Source: Salinisphaera aquimarina (GTDB taxonomy: Bacteria; Pseudomonadota; Gammaproteobacteria; Nevskiales; Salinisphaeraceae). From it: a DNA stretch of 64,000 nucleotides. Of the stretch, positions 25,752 through 34,970 are shown piece after piece. Location: positions 1-64,000 of the forward strand of contig NZ_JBHRSS010000008.1 in the NCBI RefSeq assembly GCF_042643355.1, in the 5' to 3' direction. Every line of letters starts with the position of its first letter. Position 1 is the stretch's first letter. Both the position numbers and the translations under genes were made by a program. Below the pieces are notes generated by a model. The model did not search any database and was not told the origin of the DNA. It saw nothing but the letters and a program-made list of their open reading frames with translations.

Positions 25752-27455
25752 CTATTCAAGGCCGCTGTCGTGACCGACGACCAGGGGCTTATCGATGCCG
25801 GTCGACTGGCCCGCCAGCACTTGCCGATACACATTGGGCATCGGCTGGACGTGCGCGGCCCGGCCCTGCTCGAACGACTGCTCGCGAACGATCGCCCGAT
25901 AGGCCTTGTCGAGTGACGTGGCGCGGTCGGCACTCGGCAGAACAAGGGCGCCGATGCGGGTTTTCAGCGCGTTCAGTTCGCTCTGTTTCAAACTGCCATC
26001 CGCGTTGAAGAAACGGTCGATGATCTCGAAGTTGCTGCGAAACTCGTCGCCGGCATGGTTTATTTTCAGGTAGGTGGCGTACTCCGGGCGGCCGTCGGCC
26101 AGTAGCGGTTCGGGCAGGCTCGCCACCGGGCGTTGATCCCACCAGGTCCAACCATGGCCCGGCGTCGATGCGTCGAGCTTGCGGGCGAACGAAAACGTAC
26201 TGTCGGTGGTAGCCCCGACGCCGCCATGACAACCCATGCAACTGGTCGTTTCGGCAAACGTCTGGGGGCGCAGATCGCCACGGGCATCCTCAATGAACCC
26301 CTGGTAGACCCAGCCGACACCGTTGGCCAGACCATGCTCTACGTCACCGCGAAACCGCTCCGGCCGATTGGGGAAATCATGGGCCTCCTTCGCATCGAGG
26401 AAGTCTTTCTGGCGCAGATCGGAATAGGTGAACCAGCTCTGCTTGCGGGCATAGCGCAGTTCCTTCATGCGGGCACCGCGCACGACCTTGCCGTCATCGT
26501 TCACGTCCAGATAACGCAGTGTATGGATGAACTCGGTGCCCTTGGGAAACAGGCCGGCCGCCAGTTTCGCGTTGTCCGATCGCGCCCGTCCGACCCAGCT
26601 CATGTCGCGGCCCTCGCGCGGGGCCCAGTCGAACGTGACCTGACGGGCTTGATCGAGGCGCCCGTCTCGATTCAGATCCACGCCGACGTCGTTCTCATCG
26701 ACAGGGTCGATAGGCACGTCGCGCTGCTTGACCACGCTTTCGACGATAGCGAAGTTGAGCGCATAGATATCCGCGTCGAATTGCCCGCTAGCGCCCTGGC
26801 GGAACGCTTCGGGCAGCCGAATCAGCACGTCGTCGAACGAGCCGTTGGTGGGCAGGAAACTGCCGGGCAACGGCGTGTAGGCATAGGCACGCCAGCCGGT
26901 GTAGTCGCCGTTGGCCGCATGATCGAAACCGGCATTGTCGAAATCGAACCCGACGTCAGGGACAAACCCGCTCCAGTGGCCGTCGCGATTGGCGTCCCAG
27001 CCTTTCGGAACTCTCGTCAAGCGATCCGCCAGCGCGATATCCCCGTCGGGGCCGCGGTAGTTGCTTTCACGCACGTAGGCCAGAATATCGGCATCGCTGA
27101 CCGCGGCGACCACGTCGCTGCGATCGACGAACAGATTGGTCCAGGGGTTGCCTTTCCTGGCCGTGCGCATCGGATTGGCGAAATCGTAGGCCAGCTGCAG
27201 GTCGGTATCGTTGATGAAATTCGGCTTGCGTCCGTTGGTGTGGCAGCTGTAACAAGTGTTGGCGGCACTGCCGTCGGCCAGTGTCGTTTTCGTATAGCAC
27301 TGCGGCGGCACGTAAGCCGTGGGCACGCGCAGCGTGCGGCTGGTCAGGTCTTGCGCAGCGCCCGCGGTCTCGCTGGATTCGGCGCTGCAACCCGCGAGGC
27401 CGGCGATGAGCACAACAGAGCCTATGGCGATGAGATTCCTTGTCGGGCAGGTCAT
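25752..27455 (-). CDS. di-haem c-type lipoprotein, unknown function
   Basis: A 567-residue exported haem protein. Starting at ATG 27455 gives a lipoprotein signal (LIAIGSVVLIAGLAGC, Cys23). Two CxxCH haem sites are present: CYSCH at about 68-72 and CMGCH near residue 410. Between them are Asp-rich calcium-like loops (DENDVGVDLNRDGRLD, DVNDDGKVV) and WDANRDGHWSGF. No named enzyme family recognised; the low conservation around the haems argues against MauG or the peroxidases. It lies 117 bp downstream of the PhoX-like gene in the same orientation, and the two are probably co-transcribed. Confidence 0.82.
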   Translation of the reverse strand: MTCPTRNLIAIGSVVLIAGLAGCSAESSETAGAAQDLTSRTLRVPTAYVPPQCYTKTTLADGSAANTCYSCHTNGRKPNFINDTDLQLAYDFANPMRTARKGNPWTNLFVDRSDVVAAVSDADILAYVRESNYRGPDGDIALADRLTRVPKGWDANRDGHWSGFVPDVGFDFDNAGFDHAANGDYTGWRAYAYTPLPGSFLPTNGSFDDVLIRLPEAFRQGASGQFDADIYALNFAIVESVVKQRDVPIDPVDENDVGVDLNRDGRLDQARQVTFDWAPREGRDMSWVGRARSDNAKLAAGLFPKGTEFIHTLRYLDVNDDGKVVRGARMKELRYARKQSWFTYSDLRQKDFLDAKEAHDFPNRPERFRGDVEHGLANGVGWVYQGFIEDARGDLRPQTFAETTSCMGCHGGVGATTDSTFSFARKLDASTPGHGWTWWDQRPVASLPEPLLADGRPEYATYLKINHAGDEFRSNFEIIDRFFNADGSLKQSELNALKTRIGALVLPSADRATSLDKAYRAIVREQSFEQGRAAHVQPMPNVYRQVLAGQSTGIDKPLVVGHDSGLE

Positions 27456-27572
27456 GGTGTCACCCAAAAAAGCGCCCCTGAGCGATTCTCGCACCAGGGG
27501 CCAGGCAAAGTGTCGCCCGCACAGGACGGGCAACAGGGAGCAGTACCGTTTCGTTGTTCTGGAACCCGGTGT

Positions 27573-29579
27573 TCAGCCCGCGGGCGTGGCGTCGTCGTTC
27601 ACGCTCGCCGTGGTGTCCTCGAGCGCCGGGAACGGGCCGATATAGCCTGTGTAGCCGCGTGCCTGGTCGGCCGTTTCGAGCTTGTCGCTATCGCTCTCGC
27701 CGTAGGGGTGCTGAACCACGCTCATCAGATACGCGAAGCCGTTGTAATCTGGATAGAAGTAGATCGACGTGCTTTCCGAGCCGTACGGCGTGGTTTCGAT
27801 CCGGGTGAGTTTCTTGTCGGTGGTGTTGTACGCCCACACCATGTCGTTCTGATGACCCGAGCCGCTGTCTTCACCGATGATCAAGGTGTGATAACCCGGC
27901 ATATAGGTGATGTTGTCGGGGTTGGCGATGCCTGCGACGTCGCAGACGTTGTTGGCCAACGGGCTGTCGGCCGCGTACTGCGGTATCGGGCTGTTCGGGT
28001 CGATCGCCTGCGTCATCGTGCCGGAGACCTCGGCGACGATGTTCTTGGCTACATAATCGCTGCCGATATCCGAATCGGTGCCTACGCTACCGGAATAGAC
28101 CGTGCCGCAGATGTCGTAGGGCAGGCGGATATCGTTGCTGGTGCCGAGATCGTTGGCGGTGCTCGGGTTGCCGTCCTGCATGAAGTCCTCCATGCCGGCT
28201 TCACGTTCGCTGATCGCCACGTAGAAACGCTTGGCGTCCGGGTCGAAGGTGAAACCCTCTTCCTTGCGCATCTCCAGCGTCGCGCCCTTGATCGCGGCAT
28301 AGCGACGGGTCTCCAGACGTGAGGCGGCCAGATCCATGCCATCCTTGACCTGCAGGCATTCCGGTCCGAGGCCATTGGTGTTCACGCCGGTGAAGCCGCT
28401 CGGACACAGCGGGCTGGCGTCGTCCTCGGTATTCGCCTCGGCGGTGTTGAACAGGTCGGTGAAGGTCAGCTTGCTGCCACCATCACGTCCCAGGAACTGA
28501 CCGACCTGTGCATCGGTGGCATGGCCCAGATCGATCCAGTCCAGATCGGCGGCGCCACCATCGGCAGCACTGGTCTGGTTCCATTTCATGGCGTAGAGCG
28601 TTCCCGCACTCAGATCGCCGGCGGTGTCGGCAATGAACATGTACAGGCCGACGTTGGTGCCGTCATCGGTGTTGTAGACGGTCTTTTCATCCGGCATCAC
28701 ATAGGCCAGTTCATTGGCTTTGCGACCCATCGAGAAATGCTTGGTCACATCGACATCACCCGCGTCGCTGGTGATGCTGATCTCCGTAGGCCAGCCGTAG
28801 TCATAAGGATTGAGCTCGGTCAGACCCTGATCGGCGGTGCCATAGCTGCCGCTGATATAGGCGCCCATGGCGTCGTAGTAGCTGTCGATAGAGCCGGTGC
28901 TGGCGTCCACCGCGCGGGCGTTGGGCTCGTACTCTTCACCGCCCAGATGCGTGCCCCAGGGGGTCACCGAGCCAGCGCAGGGTACCCACAGCCCGTTATC
29001 CGGCGAGAAGTCGATCGGTCGCGTGGACGTTGCCGTCAGCTGACCGGTGTCGGCGTCCTGCACGAGGCTGCTCACATACATCGAGCCGGGCCGGCTTTCG
29101 AAGTGCGAGACCATGAACAGCTTGTCGTCGAATCGCAGCAGCGACGAGAAATCATTGGAATCGGCCACGGTCTGCGAGTTGTCCTCGGCGAGCACGGGAT
29201 CGCCGTTCTTCGCCGTTAGCACGCCGAACCTATTGCCACCCTTCTCGTCACCGCTGCGTAGAATCGTCTGGAAACCGGCGGTGTACTGGGGACCGCCGGC
29301 CGTATCCGCCGTCAACAAGGCTTTCTGGCTGGCGCCATCCGTGGACTCGACGACGGTAAGACCCGGCGTTGCGCGCACCGCTCGTTTTTCCTCGTCGGTC
29401 TGTGCCGGCGAGATTTCGCTGAACTCTGCGGTGCGACTCGTGCTGGCGGGCGGCGCCGTCGACGCGTTGCCGCCGCCATCGCTGTTCGAATCGTTGTCAT
29501 TGCAGCCGGCTACAACCACGAGCCCCGCGATCGCGAGCCCCATCGCCAGGTGCCGCACACAGGATGTACTGTCGCGCAT
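27573..29579 (-). CDS. PhoX/DUF839-family lipoprotein (alkaline-phosphatase-like)
   Basis: A 668-residue exported protein with a lipobox (VVVAGC, Cys26). The DUF839/PhoX signature is clear in SVTPWGTHLGGEEYEPNAR, with later blocks GRKANELAYVMPDEKTVYNT, DPDAKRFYVAISERE and YMPGYHTLIIGEDSG. PhoX proteins are Ca/Fe-dependent phosphatases, but many DUF839 paralogues are uncharacterised, so activity is not certain. A GGAG touches the ATG at 29579; an in-frame ATG at 29543 would also keep the signal. A Pho-box-like repeat lies about 50 bp upstream, and the di-haem gene follows. Confidence 0.85.
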   Translation of the reverse strand: MRDSTSCVRHLAMGLAIAGLVVVAGCNDNDSNSDGGGNASTAPPASTSRTAEFSEISPAQTDEEKRAVRATPGLTVVESTDGASQKALLTADTAGGPQYTAGFQTILRSGDEKGGNRFGVLTAKNGDPVLAEDNSQTVADSNDFSSLLRFDDKLFMVSHFESRPGSMYVSSLVQDADTGQLTATSTRPIDFSPDNGLWVPCAGSVTPWGTHLGGEEYEPNARAVDASTGSIDSYYDAMGAYISGSYGTADQGLTELNPYDYGWPTEISITSDAGDVDVTKHFSMGRKANELAYVMPDEKTVYNTDDGTNVGLYMFIADTAGDLSAGTLYAMKWNQTSAADGGAADLDWIDLGHATDAQVGQFLGRDGGSKLTFTDLFNTAEANTEDDASPLCPSGFTGVNTNGLGPECLQVKDGMDLAASRLETRRYAAIKGATLEMRKEEGFTFDPDAKRFYVAISEREAGMEDFMQDGNPSTANDLGTSNDIRLPYDICGTVYSGSVGTDSDIGSDYVAKNIVAEVSGTMTQAIDPNSPIPQYAADSPLANNVCDVAGIANPDNITYMPGYHTLIIGEDSGSGHQNDMVWAYNTTDKKLTRIETTPYGSESTSIYFYPDYNGFAYLMSVVQHPYGESDSDKLETADQARGYTGYIGPFPALEDTTASVNDDATPAG

Positions 29580-29630
29580 CTCCGAAGTCCCCCGTACCGA
29601 TTGGATGGAAAGTTCGGACGAGGTTATCCA

Positions 29631-29652
29631 GAAATTATGACTGTATTATGAA
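29631..29652 (-). promoter_or_regulatory. possible Pho box upstream of the PhoX-like gene
   Basis: On the minus strand two copies of TCATAAT lie in direct repeat with an 11-bp period (positions 29652-29631), the spacing of PhoB half-sites. The right half (CAGTCAT) differs from the consensus CTGTCAT at one position; the left half is poorer. It lies about 50 bp upstream of the start at 29579. Confidence 0.35.
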
Positions 29653-29942
29653 GTCTGTCTTGCCCCTTGTTCGTGCGACCAACCTCCGTGCGCGCCATTG
29701 ATTGCGGCGGCCTTCCCAGACTCCAGCCATCACGCCGGGGGCGGTTCCGGGAGTGGTTCGTTCATCCGCTCTCCGAAGTATCGATTCGGCTGCTGGTTGT
29801 TCGGCGAACGATCCCCTAATCCAAGCACCCTGGCCTGCCTTGGCGCTTATTTCGCCTTGCGATTTCGAGACCGCGACTCGAACACTTCCATTATCGAAGC
29901 AACTGTTTTCGCGGTGGCGGTGCGCAGTGGCCGGCACGATTT

Positions 29943-30108
29943 GGGCGGCCCATCGATCGTATTGAGCTATGGAATGACCCTGCTCCGCCGGGCGTTCGAA
30001 CCACTCGCGGGCTTTATCCTTGTCCTTCTTTTCGCCATCGCCCACGGCATAGGCTTTTCCGATCGAATTCTGAGCCTCCGCTTCGCCTGTCCGTGCACCT
30101 TTTATGTC
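29943..30108 (-). pseudogene. remnant of a Sel1-repeat protein
   Basis: The minus-strand frame reads GEAEAQNSIGKAYAVGDG followed by KAREWFERPAEQGHSIAQYD, one and a half Sel1/TPR-like repeats. The frame stays open to 29635 but the following sequence shows no further repeats, and no start codon precedes the repeat. This is a fragment of a larger Sel1 protein. The surrounding 29653-30178 holds nothing else I can support. Confidence 0.6.
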
Positions 30109-30178
30109 ATGAAGATACGCGTCCGAACTGCTTCGTCCTTGACCGTGATATCGAGCAATCGATCACTCGAACAAGCGC

Positions 30179-30565
30179 TCAGGAGGGGGCACATATCAAC
30201 CCGAGACTCGTCCATTGTCGGATGTCATCAGGGCTCATGGTGCCCCTCATATCAGGGTCATGATTGCCATCGGCGATTCGAACAGCGCGATCGAGACCGT
30301 ATACAGAAATCCGACCATCGCCGGGGTAGCCGTTCCCGGTACGGGCGTGAGCGACGACTGCTTTCACCACCCTCTTGGCCAACGCGTCGCTGACATCTAT
30401 CTGCAGTTTCGCCATATCAATTCGCACCAGGCCACCCGCATCCGTGGCGTGACCATACGCGCGTAGGTACACGACCGCGATCCCAGGCATACCGGGGATC
30501 GTCACCAAGGCATCAATGACCTGATCGAGCATGTGTGCGCGCGTATAGGCTTTGATCTCTTTCAC
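30179..30565 (-). CDS. PII-like protein associated with metal RND transporters
   Basis: A 128-residue small regulator of the GlnB/PII superfamily. The PII fold pattern is visible: KEIKAYTRAHMLDQVIDAL, VVYLRAYGHATDAGG (the T-loop region, here divergent and without the Tyr51 context), a central strand IDMAKLQIDVSD, and GNGYPGDGRISVYGLDRAVR (B/C-loop region). It starts at GTG 30565 with GGGAGG just upstream, 11 bp after the RND transporter stop. PII-like proteins of this type are genetically linked to heavy-metal RND pumps and presumably sense a nucleotide or metal to tune the pump; this is inference. Confidence 0.82.
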   Translation of the reverse strand: MKEIKAYTRAHMLDQVIDALVTIPGMPGIAVVYLRAYGHATDAGGLVRIDMAKLQIDVSDALAKRVVKAVVAHARTGNGYPGDGRISVYGLDRAVRIADGNHDPDMRGTMSPDDIRQWTSLGLICAPS

Positions 30566-30576
30566 GGTCCTCCCGG

Positions 30577-33500
30577 TTACACGTCGACTTCGCGCCGCGG
30601 CTCGGCGAACCAGCGATAGATGCTCGGTATCACCAGCAGTGTCAGCAGGGTCGAGGTGATCAAGCCGCCGACCACCACCGTGGCCAGCGGCCGCTGTACG
30701 TTGGAGCCGATACTGTCGGCCAGCAGCAGTGGCACCAGGCCGAGAATCGCGACGGTCGCAGTCATCAGCACCGGACGCAGTCGATGCTCCGCACCCGTTC
30801 GCACCGCCTCATCGATGTCCATGCCCTGTTCACGCAGCTGGTTGATATAGGACACCAGCACGACGCCGTTGAGCACGGCCACGCCGAATACCGCGATGAA
30901 ACCCACGGCTGCCGGCACCGACACATACAGACCGGAGATCCAGAGCGCGAAAATGCCGCCGGTGACGGCGAACGGCACGTTGAGAAAGATCAGCGCGGCA
31001 TAGCGCAGACTCCCGAACGCGCTGAACAGCAGAAGAAACACCAGACCCAGGGTGATCGGCACGACCAGGTACAGCCGTTGCATCGCGCGCTGCTGATTCT
31101 CGAACTGGCCGCCGAACTCGACGAAATAGCCCGGCGGCATATCCACGTCAGTCTTGATGCGCTGTTGCAGTTCGTTCACCACCCCGCCCATATCGCGGCC
31201 ACGCACATTCATCTGTACATAGATACGGCGGCTGGCGTTCGAACGCGAGATCTGTTTCGGTCCCGTCTCCACGCGGATATTCGCGACCCGGCTGAGCGGC
31301 ACGACCGCCCCGTTGTCGGTACGAATCGGCAGTTGCCGGATCAGATCGAGCCGGTCGCGCTGGTTCTCCTGCAGGCGCAGAAAAATATCGTAGCGGCGGA
31401 TGCCGTCGAACACGACGCCGGCCACCGAACCGCCCACACCGGTTTCGATCGAGCCGAGTATGGCGTCGTTGGACAGGCCATAACGTGCCAGCGCCGGGCG
31501 GTCCGGTGTGATCACGATCTGCTGCTTGCCGCCCTGCTGCTGTGGCTTGACGTCGACCGCGCCCTCGACGTTGCGTGCCAGCGCCGCCACTTCCCCGGCG
31601 ACCCGTTCGAGTTCGTCGAACTCGTCGCCGTAGATGCTGGCCACCAGCTGTGCCTGCACGCCGGACAACAGTTCGTCGGTGCGTAGCTGGATGGGCTGCG
31701 AGAAGTTGTTGGACAGGCCCGGTACCTGTGCCGCAACGCGTTGCGCCATCACCGTCTGCAGGCCTTCGTAGTTGCGTCCGCTGGCCCACGCGTCCAGCGG
31801 TTTGAGCGTGACCAGCGTGGCGATGACATTGATCGGCTCCGGATCGCCGCCGACCTCGGCCCGGCCCACGCGGGAATAGGCACCGGTGACTTCCGGAAAG
31901 TCGCGCAATGTCTTCTGGACATCCCGGGCCGCCGCCGTCGCCGATTCCAGGCTGGCCCCAGGCGGCAGCGTGGAGCGCACCACCAGCGTGCCCTCGCGCA
32001 GCGTCGGCACGAACTCGGTGCCCAGGCTCGGGAATATCGCCAGACTCGCGGCGAACAGGATCACCGCAATCGAGAGCACGGCGACCGGTGCCTTGAACGC
32101 CGCGTCGCGCAGCGGTCGATAGCCGGCCTTGAGCCAGCGCACCAGCCGCGGCTCGGCGTGCACGCTGTCCTTGCGGAACGCCAGCGTGGTCAGTACCGGC
32201 ACCAGCGTAAGCGCCAGCAGCAACGCACCCAGCAGCGCGAAGGTGATCGTGTACGCCATCGGCGAGAACAGCTTGCCTTCCACGCCCTGCAGCGTGAACA
32301 GCGGCAGAAAGACGATGATGATGATGCCGATCGCGAACACGATCGGCCGCGCCACCTCACGTGCGGCCTCGCTGACCAGACGCGCCATCGAGATATCTTC
32401 GTCGGCGCGCTCTTCCATATGCCGGAAGATGTTTTCGATCATCACCACCGAGCCATCGACCATCATCCCGATGCCGATCGCCAGCCCACCCAGACTCATG
32501 AGATTGGCCGACAGGCCCACCATGTTCATCGCGATCAGCGCGACCAGCACCGAAAGCGGCAGACTCGCCACCACGATAAGCGTCGAGCGCAGATTGCCCA
32601 GGAACAGATACAGCAGTACGAGCACCAGCAGCGAGCCTTCGAGCAACGCGCTCTCGACCGTGCCGATCGCCTTCTCCACCAGACCGCCCTGGCTGTAGTA
32701 GGCGTTGATGCGCATGCCCTCGGGCAATGCGTCGTTGATGTCGGCGATCTTGTCTTCGGTGGCCTGCAACACCTTCTGTGTATTGGTGCCGATCAGCTTG
32801 AAGACATAGCCGCCGACGGCCTCCTTGCCGTTGGCGATCTCGGCGCCGCGTCGAATGGCCGGGCCGAACTCCACCGTGGCCAGATCGTCAACCGTCACCG
32901 GCGTGCCGGCGGATTCGGACACCACGATATTGCGGATGTCGTCGATACCCTGCGCGTCCGGATCGATCCAGCCGTAGCCACGGATCACGTATTCCTCGCC
33001 GCCACGGTTGATGAACGAGGCGCCTACATTGCGGTTGTTGGCGGCGAGCGCAGCCCGTACCTGGGCAATGGTGATCCCGCGCGCGAGCAGCGCCTGGCCG
33101 TCGAGATTGACCTGATACTGGCGCTCGAACCCGCCGATCGACAGCACGCCGGTAACACCGGGCACCGTGCGCAGCTGCGGTTTGACGATCCAGTCCTGGG
33201 CCAGCCGGCGATCGGTCAGGCTGTGTTCAAAGCCCGGCATGTTGTCGACGTCGTAGAGCAGTATCCGACCCAGGCCGCTGGTGATCGGCCCCAGTTCGGG
33301 TTCGCCCAGCCCATCCGGCACGTTGCGCCGGGCCTCGGCGAGACGCTCGTTGACCAGTCGTCGCGCGAAATAGATATCGGTGCCGTCCTCGAAATACACA
33401 TCCACCCGCGACAATCCGAAGATCGAGGTCGACTGCACCTTTTCGATATTCGGCAGGCCGTACATGGCGATCTCGATCGGATACGAGATCTGGGTTTCAA

Positions 33501-33681
33501 CGTCCTCGGTCGCCAGCCCCGGGCTGACGGTAAACACCTGCACGAGCGATGGAGTGGCGTCCGGAAACGCATCCACTGCGAGTTGCTTGAAGGAGAGATA
33601 GCCGCCCACGACCAGGCCGATTACGGCCACGAGCACCATGAGGCGGTTGTTCAGTGCATAGCGGACAATGCCGTCGATCAT
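30577..33681 (-). CDS. CzcA/CusA-type heavy-metal RND transporter
   Basis: A 1034-residue inner-membrane proton/metal antiporter. N-terminus NNRLMVLVAVIGLVVGGYLS followed by LAVDAFPDATPSLVQVFT, as in CzcA. Helix 4 reads AIGIGMMVDGSVVMIENIFR: it keeps the Asp and Glu equivalent to CzcA Asp408 and Glu415 but has no DFG aspartate (Asp402), so it is not a classical Zn/Co/Cd HME1 pump and substrate assignment should stay open. It also lacks the Cu-relay Met contexts seen in the CusA-type pump at 3996-7127. It is flanked by a CzcB-like adaptor and a PII-like gene in one operon. Confidence 0.92.
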   Translation of the reverse strand: MIDGIVRYALNNRLMVLVAVIGLVVGGYLSFKQLAVDAFPDATPSLVQVFTVSPGLATEDVETQISYPIEIAMYGLPNIEKVQSTSIFGLSRVDVYFEDGTDIYFARRLVNERLAEARRNVPDGLGEPELGPITSGLGRILLYDVDNMPGFEHSLTDRRLAQDWIVKPQLRTVPGVTGVLSIGGFERQYQVNLDGQALLARGITIAQVRAALAANNRNVGASFINRGGEEYVIRGYGWIDPDAQGIDDIRNIVVSESAGTPVTVDDLATVEFGPAIRRGAEIANGKEAVGGYVFKLIGTNTQKVLQATEDKIADINDALPEGMRINAYYSQGGLVEKAIGTVESALLEGSLLVLVLLYLFLGNLRSTLIVVASLPLSVLVALIAMNMVGLSANLMSLGGLAIGIGMMVDGSVVMIENIFRHMEERADEDISMARLVSEAAREVARPIVFAIGIIIIVFLPLFTLQGVEGKLFSPMAYTITFALLGALLLALTLVPVLTTLAFRKDSVHAEPRLVRWLKAGYRPLRDAAFKAPVAVLSIAVILFAASLAIFPSLGTEFVPTLREGTLVVRSTLPPGASLESATAAARDVQKTLRDFPEVTGAYSRVGRAEVGGDPEPINVIATLVTLKPLDAWASGRNYEGLQTVMAQRVAAQVPGLSNNFSQPIQLRTDELLSGVQAQLVASIYGDEFDELERVAGEVAALARNVEGAVDVKPQQQGGKQQIVITPDRPALARYGLSNDAILGSIETGVGGSVAGVVFDGIRRYDIFLRLQENQRDRLDLIRQLPIRTDNGAVVPLSRVANIRVETGPKQISRSNASRRIYVQMNVRGRDMGGVVNELQQRIKTDVDMPPGYFVEFGGQFENQQRAMQRLYLVVPITLGLVFLLLFSAFGSLRYAALIFLNVPFAVTGGIFALWISGLYVSVPAAVGFIAVFGVAVLNGVVLVSYINQLREQGMDIDEAVRTGAEHRLRPVLMTATVAILGLVPLLLADSIGSNVQRPLATVVVGGLITSTLLTLLVIPSIYRWFAEPRREVDV

Positions 33682-33692
33682 GATGGCGCCCC

Positions 33693-34943
33693 CTAATGAC
33701 TGTGGGCAGCGCTGCGGCTGCCCGCCGTGAGCGCCGAGTTGAGCGCAAAGGCGCCCGCGACCACGACCGCGTCGCCCGCCTGCAGACCGGCGCGGATCTC
33801 GACGCGACCGTCGCCCTCTGCGCCGGTGGTGACCGCAACCACGCGAAACGCGTTGTCTTCGTCAGCGGGCACGAATACGACATCCTGGCCATCGATCGTC
33901 TGTAGCGCGTCGAGCGGCACGAGCGCGTATTGCGGGCCTCGTTCCGCCGTCACGCGGGCGCTACCGAACATGCCGGCGCGCAGCGCGCCGTCCGGGTTGG
34001 CGACCGAGGCGCGTATACGTACGGTGCGCGCCTTCTCATCCAGCGCCTGGGACATCCAGTCGATGGTGCCGCTGAAGCTGCGCTCGGGCAGCGGGCGCAC
34101 CGACAGCGTCACCGGCAGTCCGGTTTGCAGACGCTCCAGATCCGATTCGTAGGCCTCCATCATCACCCACATATGGCTGTTGTCGACCACCTGAATCGGC
34201 GTTTCGTTGGCGCTGATACTCTGGCCCGGCATCAGGTCGCGATGCTGGATCACCCCGGCAATCGGTGTGGTCAGCGGATAGCGCGACAACGGCCGGCCCT
34301 TACCCGAGCTGATGTCTGCAATCGCCGATTCGCCCATGCCGTAGAGTTCGAGCTCCGATCGGGCCGCCTCGCGCTCGGCGCGCGCCTGCGAGTAAGCCGC
34401 ACGCGATTCCAGCAGCGCCGCTTCGCTGATGATCTGGTCGCCGGCAAGCTTCTGATTGCGCTGGTAGGCGGCCAGGCGTGTGCGATAGCGGGCCGCAGCG
34501 GTGAGATAGTCGGCCTTGGCCTGGCCGAGTTCGACGCTGTCGAGAATGGCGACGGTATCGCCGGCCTCGACCCGCGCACCGAGATCTGCGATCACCTCGA
34601 CCACTTTCGCACTCAGGCGCGGGCCGATCCGGGCCACGCGATCGCTGTCGAAACGCACGGTGGCCGGCGCGGTCACGATGGCGGTGGCACTGCCGGACTC
34701 TGCCTCGGCGACCTCTATGCTCAGACGCTTGCGCTGCTCGAGCGTCAGGTGCACCCGGTCCGGCTTGTCTTCGTCGTCGTGTTCTTCGTGGCTGGTATGC
34801 GCTGCGCCGCCTTCGTTCTCGTCGGAATGGCCCGTTTCGGGGGCGTCATGTTCATCCGCGTGATCGTCGTGCGGCGCTGTTTCAGAAGGCTGTGCACGCG
34901 TATCGCTGCAGCCGGCCAGACCGACGGCGGCGGGAGAGAACAA
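33693..34943 (-). CDS. CzcB-like periplasmic adaptor with His-rich N-terminus; 5' frameshift
   Basis: Membrane-fusion protein of the second metal pump. After a lipobox (GLAGC) it has a His/Asp/Glu-rich stretch (HDDHADEHDAPETGHSDE and later HTSHEEHDDED), typical of CzcB, then barrel-sandwich, hairpin and beta-barrel domains. The frame as given can start only at TTG 34943, with a truncated signal. A better start is ATG 34971, which overlaps the stop of the upstream gene as TGATG, has GGAG upstream and encodes MTSRFLITLFVLS; one extra base near 34932-34934 puts it out of frame. Removing one base restores a complete lipoprotein signal. This is either a real mutation or a sequence error. Confidence 0.85.
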   Translation of the reverse strand: MFSPAAVGLAGCSDTRAQPSETAPHDDHADEHDAPETGHSDENEGGAAHTSHEEHDDEDKPDRVHLTLEQRKRLSIEVAEAESGSATAIVTAPATVRFDSDRVARIGPRLSAKVVEVIADLGARVEAGDTVAILDSVELGQAKADYLTAAARYRTRLAAYQRNQKLAGDQIISEAALLESRAAYSQARAEREAARSELELYGMGESAIADISSGKGRPLSRYPLTTPIAGVIQHRDLMPGQSISANETPIQVVDNSHMWVMMEAYESDLERLQTGLPVTLSVRPLPERSFSGTIDWMSQALDEKARTVRIRASVANPDGALRAGMFGSARVTAERGPQYALVPLDALQTIDGQDVVFVPADEDNAFRVVAVTTGAEGDGRVEIRAGLQAGDAVVVAGAFALNSALTAGSRSAAHSH

Positions 34944-34970
34944 ACAGTGTGATCAGAAAACGGGACGTCA

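Noticed and set aside
26133..28322. 729-codon plus-strand open frame
   Set aside because: It lies antisense to the di-haem and PhoX-like genes, has no ribosome site, and its translation is a typical mirror reading of high-GC coding DNA.
31741..33696. 651-codon plus-strand open frame
   Set aside because: Antisense to the CzcA-type transporter; extremely His/Arg/Gln-rich, no domain, and the transporter on the other strand is unmistakable.
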